From assembly GCF_900182915.1 (NCBI RefSeq), contig NZ_FXUG01000022.1:1-64000 (forward strand): a stretch of DNA of 64,000 nt. The letters run 5' to 3'. The position numbers were made by a program, and so were the translations under genes. This DNA comes from Neorhodopirellula lusitana. GTDB lineage: Bacteria; Planctomycetota; Planctomycetia; Pirellulales; Pirellulaceae. Under the pieces are notes generated by a model. The model did no database searches. It saw nothing but the letters and a program-made list of their open reading frames with translations, and had not been told where the DNA came from. Of the stretch, positions 1 to 9,754 are shown one piece after another; position 1 is the first letter of the stretch; each line of letters opens with the position of its first letter.

Positions 1-254
1 TGGTTTGTAGCACTCGCATATGTAATGCGATTAACCGTTTCCAGCGAGGCCATTTTTTTTGCCAGCAAACAACACGCCTAAGCTGGACGCTCTCTTTAGC
101 CGATCTTCTTTAAATAGCGATTAGCCACTAGCCAAACGGAACACAAAGCCCCATCTCCCCATCCCCATCTCACTACACCCTGTAATCCCGTCACCCTGTG
201 GCCCTGTCCCCCTGCGGCCCTTTCACCCTCTCACCCTCCTACCCCGAGCCCAAC
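1..254. other. Intergenic left edge with low-complexity CCTGTG-type repeat
   Basis: No convincing coding region is seen here. Positions about 110-140 hold a short stretch of the type 'TAGCGATTAGCC', which recurs near 13513-13650 and 18661. Positions about 175-235 are low-complexity C/T-rich sequence built from CCCTGTGGCCCTGT-like units, similar to stretches at 15631-15665 and 17526-17545. The DUF420 frame can be opened from a GTG at 198 through this repeat, but the ATG at 255 looks like the true start. Confidence 0.5.
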
Positions 255-707
255 ATGTGGGACTTCCTAGCCGGCAACCTGCCACACCTCAACGCCGCCC
301 TCAACGTCACGGCCACCGTGCTGTTGGCGATGGGCCTTTGGAACATCAAGAACGGTCGAGCGAAGAAGCATAAGGTCCTGATGGTCCGTGCGTTCTTCGT
401 CAGTGCGGCGTTCTTGCTGTGCTATTTGCTACACAAGTTCTCGCTGTTCCAGACCACAGGCGAGTGGAACAAGAAGTTCCCCGAGGACGCATCGGCATCG
501 GCCCGGATCACGTACCTGTCGATCTTGATCCCGCACATCATCCTGGCGATCGCGGTCCCATTCCTGGCCGTACGAGCAATCTACTTGGCCAAGAACGGCC
601 GGATCGTCGCCCACAAGAAGCTCGTCCGCTTCGCCTTCCCCATCTGGATGTACGTCTCCGTCACCGGAGTCCTCGTCTACGTGATGCTGTACCAGCTCTA
701 CGCGTAG
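255..707 (+). CDS. DUF420 family membrane protein (CtaM/YozB-like)
   Basis: A small polytopic membrane protein of 150 residues with four hydrophobic segments, near residues 15-30, 45-65, 85-110 and 125-150. Conserved-type histidines sit at the membrane edges (KKHKV, LLHKFS, IPHIIL, AHKKLV). This matches the DUF420 family, whose members YozB/CtaM are linked to haem-copper oxidase maturation in Firmicutes; a similar role here is inference. I chose the ATG at 255 because the frame upstream (GTG at 198) reads only through C/T-rich repeat. It converges on the pseudopilin operon ending at 783. A weak hairpin (CTGGC/GCCAG, 748-762) lies after the stop. Oxidase genes may lie to the left, outside the window. 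Confidence 0.8.
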   Translation: MWDFLAGNLPHLNAALNVTATVLLAMGLWNIKNGRAKKHKVLMVRAFFVSAAFLLCYLLHKFSLFQTTGEWNKKFPEDASASARITYLSILIPHIILAIAVPFLAVRAIYLAKNGRIVAHKKLVRFAFPIWMYVSVTGVLVYVMLYQLYA

Positions 708-782
708 GAGGCTGGGGAGGAGAGGGAAAGTGATGCAGGGCCACAGGCTGGCAGGACGCCAGTTAGCATTTAGTTTCTAGCT

Positions 783-2855
783 TCAATCGCGATGCACTAC
801 TGACGCTTGACGCATTTGCCGGGTGGTTGGGTTTTCCATGCGAATGGAGACTTGAATCGCTTCGGGCGAGTCGATGAACGGAGGCATCGTTTCCCTTTCG
901 CCCATGTCATCCGCACCAAACTCGCCAGTCGCCGTTGCCGCTGCACCGCCCGAGTAGATTCCCGGTTGATCCAGCCCATCTGCTCCAAGGTCAGCGTTGG
1001 GGACCGTCATCGATTGCCACCGGGTGCCCTCGGCTGTCACGCTACCTCGCTCTTGACGCATCCCGTCGTTTTCATACCAAGAAGTGTAGGTGTCGAATGC
1101 GGGTTGAAACAATGCAATTGCATTCACGTTGGTCGTGACAAGTCGTCCTGATCGATATAGCGAATTGACGTAGGACTGCGATGCATTCCCGAATGCGGTT
1201 AGTCCCGAGAATGGAGTCGCAAGGTAGGAACCAGTCCCCGAAATCGTTGCCCCAGCGGTAAGGTTCGAGCGATCCAGGGAACGTGATTGCCAGCCACGCA
1301 AGGAACCACCTGCGAGAACCGGGTAGCAAAGATCGACAAACCCTCCGTAGTGCGCGGGTGGCGTCGAAGTCGAAAGAGCCTCAAGAATGCTCTCGCGGTA
1401 TCCGGAGTCATTTGGATTGACTACCAATCCCGTTGTCGTGGCAAAGTGCGCGACATTCGGATCGTAGATTTTCAAATCAAAGCTTAGGGCATTGTTCGTG
1501 ATCACGTCTTCGCCTCTGCGGTCACTGCCCCAGTTCGTTCCTGGATTCAAGTGTGTGTTGTTGTCACCCAGTACAAACTCGCGTCGCAGGAAACCACAAA
1601 GCGCATTCGGCGTCACCACTGGCGCTGTGGTCGGCAGCAACGGAGGAGCCAAGCGTGATGAAGTTGCAGCTGCAACCGTGTTGAGAATCGTGGCAGGTCC
1701 GGACAACGCCAACACCGGCATCGATGTTGGCAGCACGCCGCCTGACCCAGTCAGCACAGAATTCGGAATGCGAACATGAGCGAAGCGATTGTGAGGTTTT
1801 GAAAGATCAGCCAGCGAATTCGCAGCAACCGCAGCGGTCGGGATGCCATTGGCACTGAGCACCCTGCGAAGCGACAAGTCACATTGCTGGTGCACGCCAG
1901 CCATGCCATAAGCCCAGCCGTCCGCTACCGGCGCCGTCGAAACAACGGTTGCGGTTGTCGCGTTTGGCCAGGTGTCCGCTTGCATGAAGCGAACCGTGTC
2001 ACTTCCAACGGTACGGTTTTCAATTGGTAGCTGCCCGCTCGTCAAATTCAAATCTGGGCGGATCAACAACACACGACGATGAATCTTCATCCGGTCCGGG
2101 AAACCGTTCTCAATCGCTGAACCACTACCTAGGTCGGTGTCCCCGTCGACGTCCACGTAGTTCAGATAGTTCGCATCATCCGGCAAAACGTTGTAGTACT
2201 CTGGGCTGGCAAAGTACACGATCTCGGCGTAGCGAGAGCGGATAACGACTGGCTCCCATTGATTTCCTGGGTAGTTGGTTGCGTTGTAAGCCGTCCCAGT
2301 GACTTCGGCACTTTTCCGGTCCAAGACGAAACGCGGGACTTTGCCAGAAAACCAACTGCCTTCCGGTGCAATGGCGGTGAATGCCAGGTAGTCGTCGAAG
2401 TCACCATAACGTGAATCAGGAACTTCAACGGAGCCATCTGGATTCAAGACGCTTCGAAACAGCGAAGACGTGGCGTCGGTAACAGGGCCCTCTGCATATA
2501 GGAGGTAACCCGCTTGGTCGGGTTCGCCCAGATTGGGTGTCAGCCTGACCGTACATCGCGTCAGTTCGTCATTGATACGGGTTGAGATATCACGCAACTC
2601 GTTGGAAAGCTGCACGTTCCCACGACTCTCACGAATCCGTGACCCCACGAACGCAAACGCCCGAGCGACGGCCACCATCATCAATAACGTGACGGCCATT
2701 GCGACAAGCATTTCAACGAGCGTGAACCCACGGCCACGACGGCACTGCATAAGCATGGCCAAACCTCGCGTTGACGCACGCGTTCGCTTTGGATGATCAG
2801 CGATGGACGACCGAGAATTTGACTCGGAAGTTGGATAAGTAGTTGGAATATTCAT
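783..2855 (-). CDS. GspJ-like pseudopilin (prepilin-type N-terminal methylation protein)
   Basis: Last gene of the pseudopilin operon. The N-terminus has a prepilin peptidase site, GRG|FTLVEMLVAM, followed by a hydrophobic helix and the stretch around NELRDISTRINDELTR typical of GspJ/PulJ. Glu5 of the mature protein is present. The body (about 690 residues) is much longer than a classical GspJ (about 200) and is otherwise unrecognised. The ATG at 2855 lies 40 bases after the upstream stop but has no clear Shine-Dalgarno and gives a 43-residue leader. An internal ATG at 2756 is preceded by GCGAGGT and gives a 10-residue leader, so it is a real alternative. The frame can also be opened to 2963, overlapping the gspK-like gene. 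Confidence 0.8.
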   Translation of the reverse strand: MNIPTTYPTSESNSRSSIADHPKRTRASTRGLAMLMQCRRGRGFTLVEMLVAMAVTLLMMVAVARAFAFVGSRIRESRGNVQLSNELRDISTRINDELTRCTVRLTPNLGEPDQAGYLLYAEGPVTDATSSLFRSVLNPDGSVEVPDSRYGDFDDYLAFTAIAPEGSWFSGKVPRFVLDRKSAEVTGTAYNATNYPGNQWEPVVIRSRYAEIVYFASPEYYNVLPDDANYLNYVDVDGDTDLGSGSAIENGFPDRMKIHRRVLLIRPDLNLTSGQLPIENRTVGSDTVRFMQADTWPNATTATVVSTAPVADGWAYGMAGVHQQCDLSLRRVLSANGIPTAAVAANSLADLSKPHNRFAHVRIPNSVLTGSGGVLPTSMPVLALSGPATILNTVAAATSSRLAPPLLPTTAPVVTPNALCGFLRREFVLGDNNTHLNPGTNWGSDRRGEDVITNNALSFDLKIYDPNVAHFATTTGLVVNPNDSGYRESILEALSTSTPPAHYGGFVDLCYPVLAGGSLRGWQSRSLDRSNLTAGATISGTGSYLATPFSGLTAFGNASQSYVNSLYRSGRLVTTNVNAIALFQPAFDTYTSWYENDGMRQERGSVTAEGTRWQSMTVPNADLGADGLDQPGIYSGGAAATATGEFGADDMGERETMPPFIDSPEAIQVSIRMENPTTRQMRQASVVHRD

Positions 2856-2895
2856 CAGGTATAACTCGAACTGAGTAACGGCTGCTACCGCGTCA

Positions 2896-5800
2896 TTATT
2901 GGAAGTATCGCTCGAACACGACGGTGTCTCTCGCGTTGACATCTCGTCCCGGAATGAAACCAACGGGGATCGAGCGATCGATAATAAACATCGCGTTATA
3001 ACGCCGGTTCTCGCCCTTCTCTTCGTTGTATTCCGCGCCCAAGTTAGACGTATTGGTTGCGTCCACTTCGAAGAAGCCCAGGGTCATTCGCACCAAGAAT
3101 GTTTGCGAGTTATCCGAAACGAGGTTCGGCATTCGCATCAGCGTTTGATACTTCAGAAATGGGCTTCGGTGCCGGTCTTGGTAGGCCGACGCGGCGGTCG
3201 GTGGATGAACCACGACCGGATTTTGAGTGGCCGCACGAACAAACAACGAGTCCTCGGTTGGGTCGGTGCCTCCACCGCCTTCCTCCTGGTGATCGAGTGC
3301 CCCTTCCCCTCGTAGCAAACCCGCGTTGACATTACGACGTCGAAGTCGATCTGTTTCATCGTCCCCCGTCGTCGATAAGTCTCGCAATTGCGGCGCAAGT
3401 CCGGCCGTTGCCGTTCGCTTGAATACTCCTGCAAACTGCGTTGGGTACCGCGGGTCTACCTGATTCGGCAGATAGTTGACCGGCGTACTGGCATCCGAAT
3501 TAATCACCGTCGTGGTCGTGCCGGGTGGCGTGTAACCTCGACGTGATTCAAGAAAGTTGTTGTAGGAAAGCTGATCTTGTGTACCGCTGATACCTGCCGC
3601 AGTTGCATACTCACCTGCATTCATGTGACCTTGCATCAGCCCCTTCCAGACCGTGAACTCCTCAATCGAGTTCAGGTTTACTTTGCCGATCCGGCGGTTG
3701 TCTTCAACGAAGTTGAACGGCGCGGAGTACAGCGGAGCCAACGGAGTACCACTGACGGCGGTTGGGAGAATCGGCATCGACTCACCGCGGAATGGAGGCG
3801 GCGTGCCAACGTAGTCGAACAAGTCAGCAAACTCACCCGCTTCGGCCGAACCCGTGACCTTGATGTTCTTACTGTTGAAGAAATTCAAGAGGTGTCGGAA
3901 AGGTGAAAGAAAGATCTCTGCGTAGGCAGCATCGTTTGTGTTCGTGCTCGAATCCGGGAAGATTGGCGGAGATGGATCGGACGCCGCATCGACCACGCTG
4001 AATTCTTCAAACAAGCGACCAGCCGAACACGCCGGAACCATCATCAATTCATGCGGAGTCGCAAAGGGACGATTCAGCCAAGGATGAATGGCGAACGGAA
4101 TGACTGGACGACCTCGAAACGGTGTCGTTGACGGTGTACCAAAGGCTGTGTTCAAGAAGTTGAACGTCGTTTCCAGATCGGTGCTGAGATCAAAGTAATC
4201 CGTTCCGGTCGTCAACATCGCCGCGACGGTCGCAGGGACTGAAGTGTTGTAGGAATAAAGGATGTTGGTTCCTGCTCCGTTGACGCCCACTCCGTCACGC
4301 TGACGACTTCCCGTCAGGTAGGGAAGTTCTGTAGGGGAGGTCGTTGAACCATCCGTCTTCTTCACATTTGCAGCTGTGTCCTCACCGCTGAAAACGGTCA
4401 GATCAATGGCGATCTGGTCCACCGTTCGGTAGGGGTTCATTGTCGGGTGGAAGCCGCGAGTAGGATCAGCAAGTCGTTGTAGAAATGCCGTTCGATAGTT
4501 CGGCACGGTTCCCAGCATTGGATCAACAACGGTCGGAGGAACTCCAGAAAAAGCTTCCGTCAGCTGTCGAATGGGGCCGTTGACTCGCAAGTCTTCAGGT
4601 TGGTCCAGTGGTAACCCAGCTGCTGCTGCACCGGTCGCGTCCAATCGGACGTACGCGTCTGTTGCAGGGTAGTTTCCGTTCTCTGTTGTGTATTGTTCGG
4701 TAGGTTCTGCGTAATAAGACCCCGCGATAGGCAGCGGTTCTGAAACATTCAGCCCAATTCCGTTGGGCGCTGTCGTACCGGGTGACGCCCAGCCAGTTGG
4801 TGCAAACCCCGAAATCGGCAAGGCCAGTCCTGGCTGAATGTTGGTACTTGTATTCGGAGTCATTCTTGCACCGGCAGAATTGTATTGAACCAAGCCCTGA
4901 TAGGGTGCCGCAGTTTCAATCGCAAAGCCCTGCTCAGTTGGCCCGGTAGGCGCAGTACCAGTGAAGGATTCAGATCCAAATCGAGTTTGTATTCGAGGTG
5001 CGAGGTTCAAGTACTGTTCGGGTAGCAGCGAAGCCGTTGAGCCTGACGAGTTAAAGAAAACGCTCGAAGGCTGCGTCATGTCAGGAATCGCAGCAATGGC
5101 ATCCGCCACGTCAGTCAACGCGGTGTAGTCATTGAAGAATACAAATCGATTGAGAGCCAAGTTGCCTGCGGTCGTGTTTAACTCATCCATCGCGTTGGGA
5201 GTCGCCAACTCGGGCTGGAATGAAAGCGTGTCCGGCAGGTCCGTTCGCAACTCGAGTGGCGAATTACCTTGGCCTACCGGATTGTTCACGGCCGTTCCTG
5301 TGTCGAAATGCGGTTCGCTAATTGCGATTCGCCAGACCGGTACGTCTGAAGCGGTGGATGTCGTGTCACCCCATTTCGTTCCGTCAAAGTAGGTTGTGAT
5401 TGTCCGCTCAAGATCGAGCGAATACACCATGTTCGTTCCACTGGTGTCGACATCGTAAAGCTCTCTCGGAACACCGGCGGTGTTTGGATCAGCGATCGGC
5501 GTCGCAACGCGTCGGCGAGGGCAATACAATTCCAAAAACAAGGAGCCTTGAGGTATGCGAACCTGGTCCGTGTCATCATCGGTGTCGGATCCGCCACTCC
5601 CCTTTCTTCCTTCACCGTCCATTGCGCTGTCCCGAACACGAACATCATGTGTCGCATACGATTCGGTGAAAACAAGGTCTGGTTGTTCGCACCCGAACAC
5701 AACTGGGCTGAATGTGGTTGGCGGCGTTAAGCTAGTACCAAAAATTTCATCCGTTCCCAGTACTCCATCGCCATCGATGTCATCGGCAACCGACCAGCCA

Positions 5801-8346
5801 TCGAACGGATTCGGATCGTAAGGGAATCGAGTCATAATCGCGTCAGGATCACGAAAGTCCACAACATTGACAGCCCACTGGGCTATTCGCCGTGCGCGGT
5901 ATGCCTCTCGGTCCGTTGGCGGCACAGCAGTCCCAAGTGTGTCTCCATAACCAGGGAAATTATTATCAAGGCCGTCGCTGATCAGCATCATCAACACGTA
6001 CAAATGCCTTGCGAGCAATTGGCGTGGCGGAACAGGATCCGAATCGTCCCGCACGTAGTCAGGCACAATGCCTGCAAACTCGGCGTCGATCGCATCAGCT
6101 TCGTAAGACTGAAACGCTTCCGTCTCAACTCCTGTCGATTCACCAGCTTCGTCGACTGCATCGTTACCATTGTCGTCGTAACCTGGCACGTTCACTTCAC
6201 GCGGTTCATCAATCACCCCGTTCCCGTTGTCGTCAACACCGTTGCCAAGCCGACGGTTCAGGTTCAATCGTTTGGCCAATCGCAGTTCAGGAGCGACCAG
6301 GTCGTTCAGCTGCACATTGGTCAGCGTCGAGCCACCAAGTGCCTGCATCGCGGCACGCAACTCGTCATAGGCGGATGCGAATCCAATTCCAACCCTGGGC
6401 GAGTCATCGGACACACTCAAGGTCGTTGTTGCATTGACCAGGCCCGCTTCCGTCGCAGCCAGTGGTTGCAGCAGATTGGTCAAACGAGTTGGCAGCAATT
6501 CGCTATCGAACTCGTTCACGCGAATGATCGCTTCCAACTCGCTCTCGGTGTAACGTCGGTCACCACTTAGGCGGCCTGTCGGATCGGACTCGTAGGGGTT
6601 GTCTGCAAGTTCGTTCGTCGTCGGTTCAGTCACGGTCGTGGTCGCGGGATCATCACCCAATACTTCACCCAGATCACCGGGCGATACAATCGTTGTGTCG
6701 CCGTCATTGGCAGGCACGATTGCGCCGCTCAAGGACACGCCATAGCCACCCCGGCCGTAGGGATCGATCGAAGCCGCATAGAGATCCGTCCCATCCAACG
6801 CTCCCGGTCGCCAGCCCGTTGTCAGGACGCCCAAGCTATCAACGCCTGCTCGCCCAGGGACTAGTTCGCTAGCCGTCGCCCCTACCTGATAGCGGCCTTG
6901 CAAAAGATTGAAAATCAGCGGAGCAGTACCAGGAATATTGATTTCAGCTGGGCCGTAACCCAGGCCACGGAAAGCGAACTGTGACGCTCCGCCGCCCGCC
7001 CAATCGGCAACCGTTTGATTCACTCCGACGCCCTGATTGATCAGAGCGTAGTTTCCGTGAGCGTTGACGTTCAGTCGACCGGAAAGGTCTCGGATCATCG
7101 GCGCGATCATGGGCTTCAGCAACTTGCCTTCGGGCGAGGTCACAAAGGGCAAGCCTAAATCAATCCAGACGCTATCCGCGATACCGTCGAAGTCGTTGTC
7201 GACATCCCACGGACCTTCAATCAAAGCACTTGCCAGCTGATTCAGACGTGCACGTGCTACGTTGGGAGTTGAACCGTCCATCGGAAGCGGGGCACGCAAA
7301 GCGTAGTTCGGGTTCCCGCCAGTGAATCGACTGTGCATGACCTCCGATACCGAAGGCGTCCGAATCAACTGACCTGCTGCGATCGGGAACGGTCTGAATG
7401 TCCCACGAGCGAAACTCGCTACAACATCGTCGTATGCATCCGTGGGGGGCGTGTCCCAGGTGGTGGTTTCATTGAGGATGTAATTGAGTACCGAGGGCCG
7501 GTGAAAGGAAGGGATCACCACACCGTTAGAATCGCGATAACTCAAGAACCAGTTATTGAAGTCAGCTGCATCATAACTCTCATCGAAGTCACTTCCGTTC
7601 GTCGCGATAACGGTGCTTTTGTCACGATTGGGCCCCAGTAGATTAGGCTGAAATGCAACTGGCAAAGTAAAGCCCACGTTCGCTGTGGAACCCGCCGCAT
7701 ACTCAAACGCAAGTGGAGCATTGTCATTAATATTCGTGCCGTCGTAGCCGATGCCGGCCGCATTTCGTGGCACGCCGTTCATCCGGATCTTGTCACCCGC
7801 GACGGGGACAAATGCACCCAAGCTAGCGTCAGCTTGAAAGTAGAGTTCGTGCACTCCAGTTGCAGAGGTGGCTGAATGAATTACCCGATACGAATGCCCG
7901 CTCAAATTACCGGTCGTGAAGGTGATGACTCGACCGGTATAGAGGTCGTTGACGTCTTCGGTTGACAACGACAGCCCGCCGGTGGCCGCCGGGTCATCAA
8001 CGACGGAGATTTCCATCACGAACTGGTTAGCGATCGAAGCGGTCGATCCTGCTTGGACCTCTAATTCCGAGAAGTCCGTTCTTCCGTAATAGTCGCTAAG
8101 AAGGTCTTCTCCAAAGAACGCCGAGGACGTGTTGCTGGTACCGCGGATCAGCGTCATCAGCGCACTGTCTAGCAGGGCAGTAGGATGGGACTGCTTGATG
8201 TTCCGTGAGGCAATTGCAAACGACGCTTGTCGAGATTGGTTGCTGAACACGAGGTAAGCGGCGGTCAACAGGCTGAAGAATGTCAGCATGCTGAGCACGA
8301 CCAATAAGATGACCCCGCGTTTCGTTTGGGATGGCGACCGATTCAT
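2896..8346 (-). CDS. Giant GspK/PilX-like minor pseudopilin, 1816 residues
   Basis: The N-terminus KRG|VILLVVLSMLTFFSLL is a prepilin-type signal whose mature position 5 is Val, not Glu. Lack of Glu5 is a known hallmark of GspK, the tip pseudopilin. GspK-like phrases are seen: DLSGRLNVNA near residue 430 and RRIGKVNLNS near 1552, resembling the 'GKINLN' signature. Acidic loops that could bind Ca2+ occur near 385 (DNDFDGIADS), 709 (DDNGNGVIDE) and 727 (DDNGNDAVDE). Classical GspK has about 330 residues, so this protein is five times longer. It lies between the gspI-like gene (74-base gap) and the gspJ-like gene, which fits a GspI-J-K tip complex. The role is inferred from N-terminus and context. 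Confidence 0.75.
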   Translation of the reverse strand: MNRSPSQTKRGVILLVVLSMLTFFSLLTAAYLVFSNQSRQASFAIASRNIKQSHPTALLDSALMTLIRGTSNTSSAFFGEDLLSDYYGRTDFSELEVQAGSTASIANQFVMEISVVDDPAATGGLSLSTEDVNDLYTGRVITFTTGNLSGHSYRVIHSATSATGVHELYFQADASLGAFVPVAGDKIRMNGVPRNAAGIGYDGTNINDNAPLAFEYAAGSTANVGFTLPVAFQPNLLGPNRDKSTVIATNGSDFDESYDAADFNNWFLSYRDSNGVVIPSFHRPSVLNYILNETTTWDTPPTDAYDDVVASFARGTFRPFPIAAGQLIRTPSVSEVMHSRFTGGNPNYALRAPLPMDGSTPNVARARLNQLASALIEGPWDVDNDFDGIADSVWIDLGLPFVTSPEGKLLKPMIAPMIRDLSGRLNVNAHGNYALINQGVGVNQTVADWAGGGASQFAFRGLGYGPAEINIPGTAPLIFNLLQGRYQVGATASELVPGRAGVDSLGVLTTGWRPGALDGTDLYAASIDPYGRGGYGVSLSGAIVPANDGDTTIVSPGDLGEVLGDDPATTTVTEPTTNELADNPYESDPTGRLSGDRRYTESELEAIIRVNEFDSELLPTRLTNLLQPLAATEAGLVNATTTLSVSDDSPRVGIGFASAYDELRAAMQALGGSTLTNVQLNDLVAPELRLAKRLNLNRRLGNGVDDNGNGVIDEPREVNVPGYDDNGNDAVDEAGESTGVETEAFQSYEADAIDAEFAGIVPDYVRDDSDPVPPRQLLARHLYVLMMLISDGLDNNFPGYGDTLGTAVPPTDREAYRARRIAQWAVNVVDFRDPDAIMTRFPYDPNPFDGWSVADDIDGDGVLGTDEIFGTSLTPPTTFSPVVFGCEQPDLVFTESYATHDVRVRDSAMDGEGRKGSGGSDTDDDTDQVRIPQGSLFLELYCPRRRVATPIADPNTAGVPRELYDVDTSGTNMVYSLDLERTITTYFDGTKWGDTTSTASDVPVWRIAISEPHFDTGTAVNNPVGQGNSPLELRTDLPDTLSFQPELATPNAMDELNTTAGNLALNRFVFFNDYTALTDVADAIAAIPDMTQPSSVFFNSSGSTASLLPEQYLNLAPRIQTRFGSESFTGTAPTGPTEQGFAIETAAPYQGLVQYNSAGARMTPNTSTNIQPGLALPISGFAPTGWASPGTTAPNGIGLNVSEPLPIAGSYYAEPTEQYTTENGNYPATDAYVRLDATGAAAAGLPLDQPEDLRVNGPIRQLTEAFSGVPPTVVDPMLGTVPNYRTAFLQRLADPTRGFHPTMNPYRTVDQIAIDLTVFSGEDTAANVKKTDGSTTSPTELPYLTGSRQRDGVGVNGAGTNILYSYNTSVPATVAAMLTTGTDYFDLSTDLETTFNFLNTAFGTPSTTPFRGRPVIPFAIHPWLNRPFATPHELMMVPACSAGRLFEEFSVVDAASDPSPPIFPDSSTNTNDAAYAEIFLSPFRHLLNFFNSKNIKVTGSAEAGEFADLFDYVGTPPPFRGESMPILPTAVSGTPLAPLYSAPFNFVEDNRRIGKVNLNSIEEFTVWKGLMQGHMNAGEYATAAGISGTQDQLSYNNFLESRRGYTPPGTTTTVINSDASTPVNYLPNQVDPRYPTQFAGVFKRTATAGLAPQLRDLSTTGDDETDRLRRRNVNAGLLRGEGALDHQEEGGGGTDPTEDSLFVRAATQNPVVVHPPTAASAYQDRHRSPFLKYQTLMRMPNLVSDNSQTFLVRMTLGFFEVDATNTSNLGAEYNEEKGENRRYNAMFIIDRSIPVGFIPGRDVNARDTVVFERYFQ

Positions 8347-8419
8347 AGCAGTGGTCCGCGCGTTTCAAGAATAGATAAGAGAAGAGTGAAGAGCAGTTGC
8401 GGTTGCGTCTTGTGGAGCG

Positions 8420-9754
8420 TCAAAGATCCGTCCAAGGAATCAGCCGCTCCGTGACGGAAACCACATTTTGAACAATCGTTACGTACGTATTGTCAAGAAA
8501 CGTGCCGTCTGAGATCTGACCTGTTGTAAAGTCGAATTCCCAATCCGGGCCGTCCAGCGTGATGCGACGTCGCCACAATGCACGTTCAGTTCTGTCTGGA
8601 CTGCCAGAGATTGTCGGCAAAGCAGCTCCGCCAGAATCAAGTTCTGTATTGCTATACGCGACCAGTTCCTCGGGATCTGCATCAATGGCAACGACGCGGT
8701 ACCAGCGGTGTGCTTGCGTCCCATCGGGCAATACTCGTGACATCATCAACCAGTCATTCGGAGCAAGCTCCGCGGACGTGTTGCCTGAAGCGGTCAAGTG
8801 AACGACTCCGCCCGCTCCTCCAGAAAAGCCGGATGCGTAGGTGACATAGGCCACTCGTTCACTAACTCCGTTCGCATCAGGTTGAACTGGCGTCGGCGGA
8901 GCTGATACGGGGAAGTCGATGTCGGTGACTCGGTTCCGAATGATCGCAACCGACAAGCTTGCATACTGGTTGCTTTGCGTTGGGACTAGCGTTGCGATCC
9001 AGCTGTATTCTCCCGTGGGAACGCGTCGGCCATAGCCCAAGATCCCCGAGCCCAAACCCGGCAGGGTTGCCGATTCGGCTTGGTCCGCTTTCGTCGAAAC
9101 AACTAATAGGTCATTCGCACTTTGGGTTAACTCTCGGGCAATTTCGAGTGCTACCAAGCGAGGAATGGTCGTCGCGGGGATCGTTGCTGTTGATGGATCG
9201 ATTACTCCAACCCGACGAAGTCGCGGCATTGGCGGCGCCCAGCTAGCTGAGTTCGTGTCCGACGGATCCAACAACGGATCGTGGCTCGCTACGTAATAGG
9301 GGAAGACTCGGTCGTCGTAGCTCGCAAACGAAGTGTAAGTTCCAGCTTGGTTTGCACAGTACAAAGGGTCGATGCAGATCCCGCCAATGAGATCCGAAGC
9401 AGGCATGGTAACCGTGGGGACCTGGTCCAGAGGATCTGCCGACATCTGGTTGGTTGCTTCGTCGAACGCGATGGAATATTTCGGAGCATTATTCATGTCA
9501 CCGAGTCCGCCCGCGTTGAGCCAACGACGAATTTGAATCTCCTTGGCAACGGAATCCGCCACCTCAGCGCCAACGCTGAAGGATACGGAATCCTGTGCGC
9601 GTTGTCCGGCGAGTGGCATCACCGACAGCAATCCCAATAGCCCGATCATGATCACACCGATTGAGAAAAGTACCTCAACCAAAGTGACCGCGGTTCGTTG
9701 GGAGTGTGAGTTGCGATGTTGCGACTTGCGATACTGTGGTTTGCTATTTATCAC
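8420..9754 (-). CDS. GspI/PilV-like pseudopilin
   Basis: A 444-residue protein with the prepilin-like N-terminus RTA|VTLVEVLFSIGVIMIGLLG and a PilV/GspI-type continuation (LLSVMPLAGQRAQDS). Residue -1 of the predicted cleavage site is Ala instead of the usual Gly, but Glu5 is kept. Its ATG overlaps the stop of the gspH-like gene by 4 bp (ATGA), so translational coupling is likely. The remainder has no family I can name and is far longer than a standard GspI (about 120 residues). Position next to the gspK-like gene supports the assignment. Confidence 0.78.
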   Translation of the reverse strand: MINSKPQYRKSQHRNSHSQRTAVTLVEVLFSIGVIMIGLLGLLSVMPLAGQRAQDSVSFSVGAEVADSVAKEIQIRRWLNAGGLGDMNNAPKYSIAFDEATNQMSADPLDQVPTVTMPASDLIGGICIDPLYCANQAGTYTSFASYDDRVFPYYVASHDPLLDPSDTNSASWAPPMPRLRRVGVIDPSTATIPATTIPRLVALEIARELTQSANDLLVVSTKADQAESATLPGLGSGILGYGRRVPTGEYSWIATLVPTQSNQYASLSVAIIRNRVTDIDFPVSAPPTPVQPDANGVSERVAYVTYASGFSGGAGGVVHLTASGNTSAELAPNDWLMMSRVLPDGTQAHRWYRVVAIDADPEELVAYSNTELDSGGAALPTISGSPDRTERALWRRRITLDGPDWEFDFTTGQISDGTFLDNTYVTIVQNVVSVTERLIPWTDL

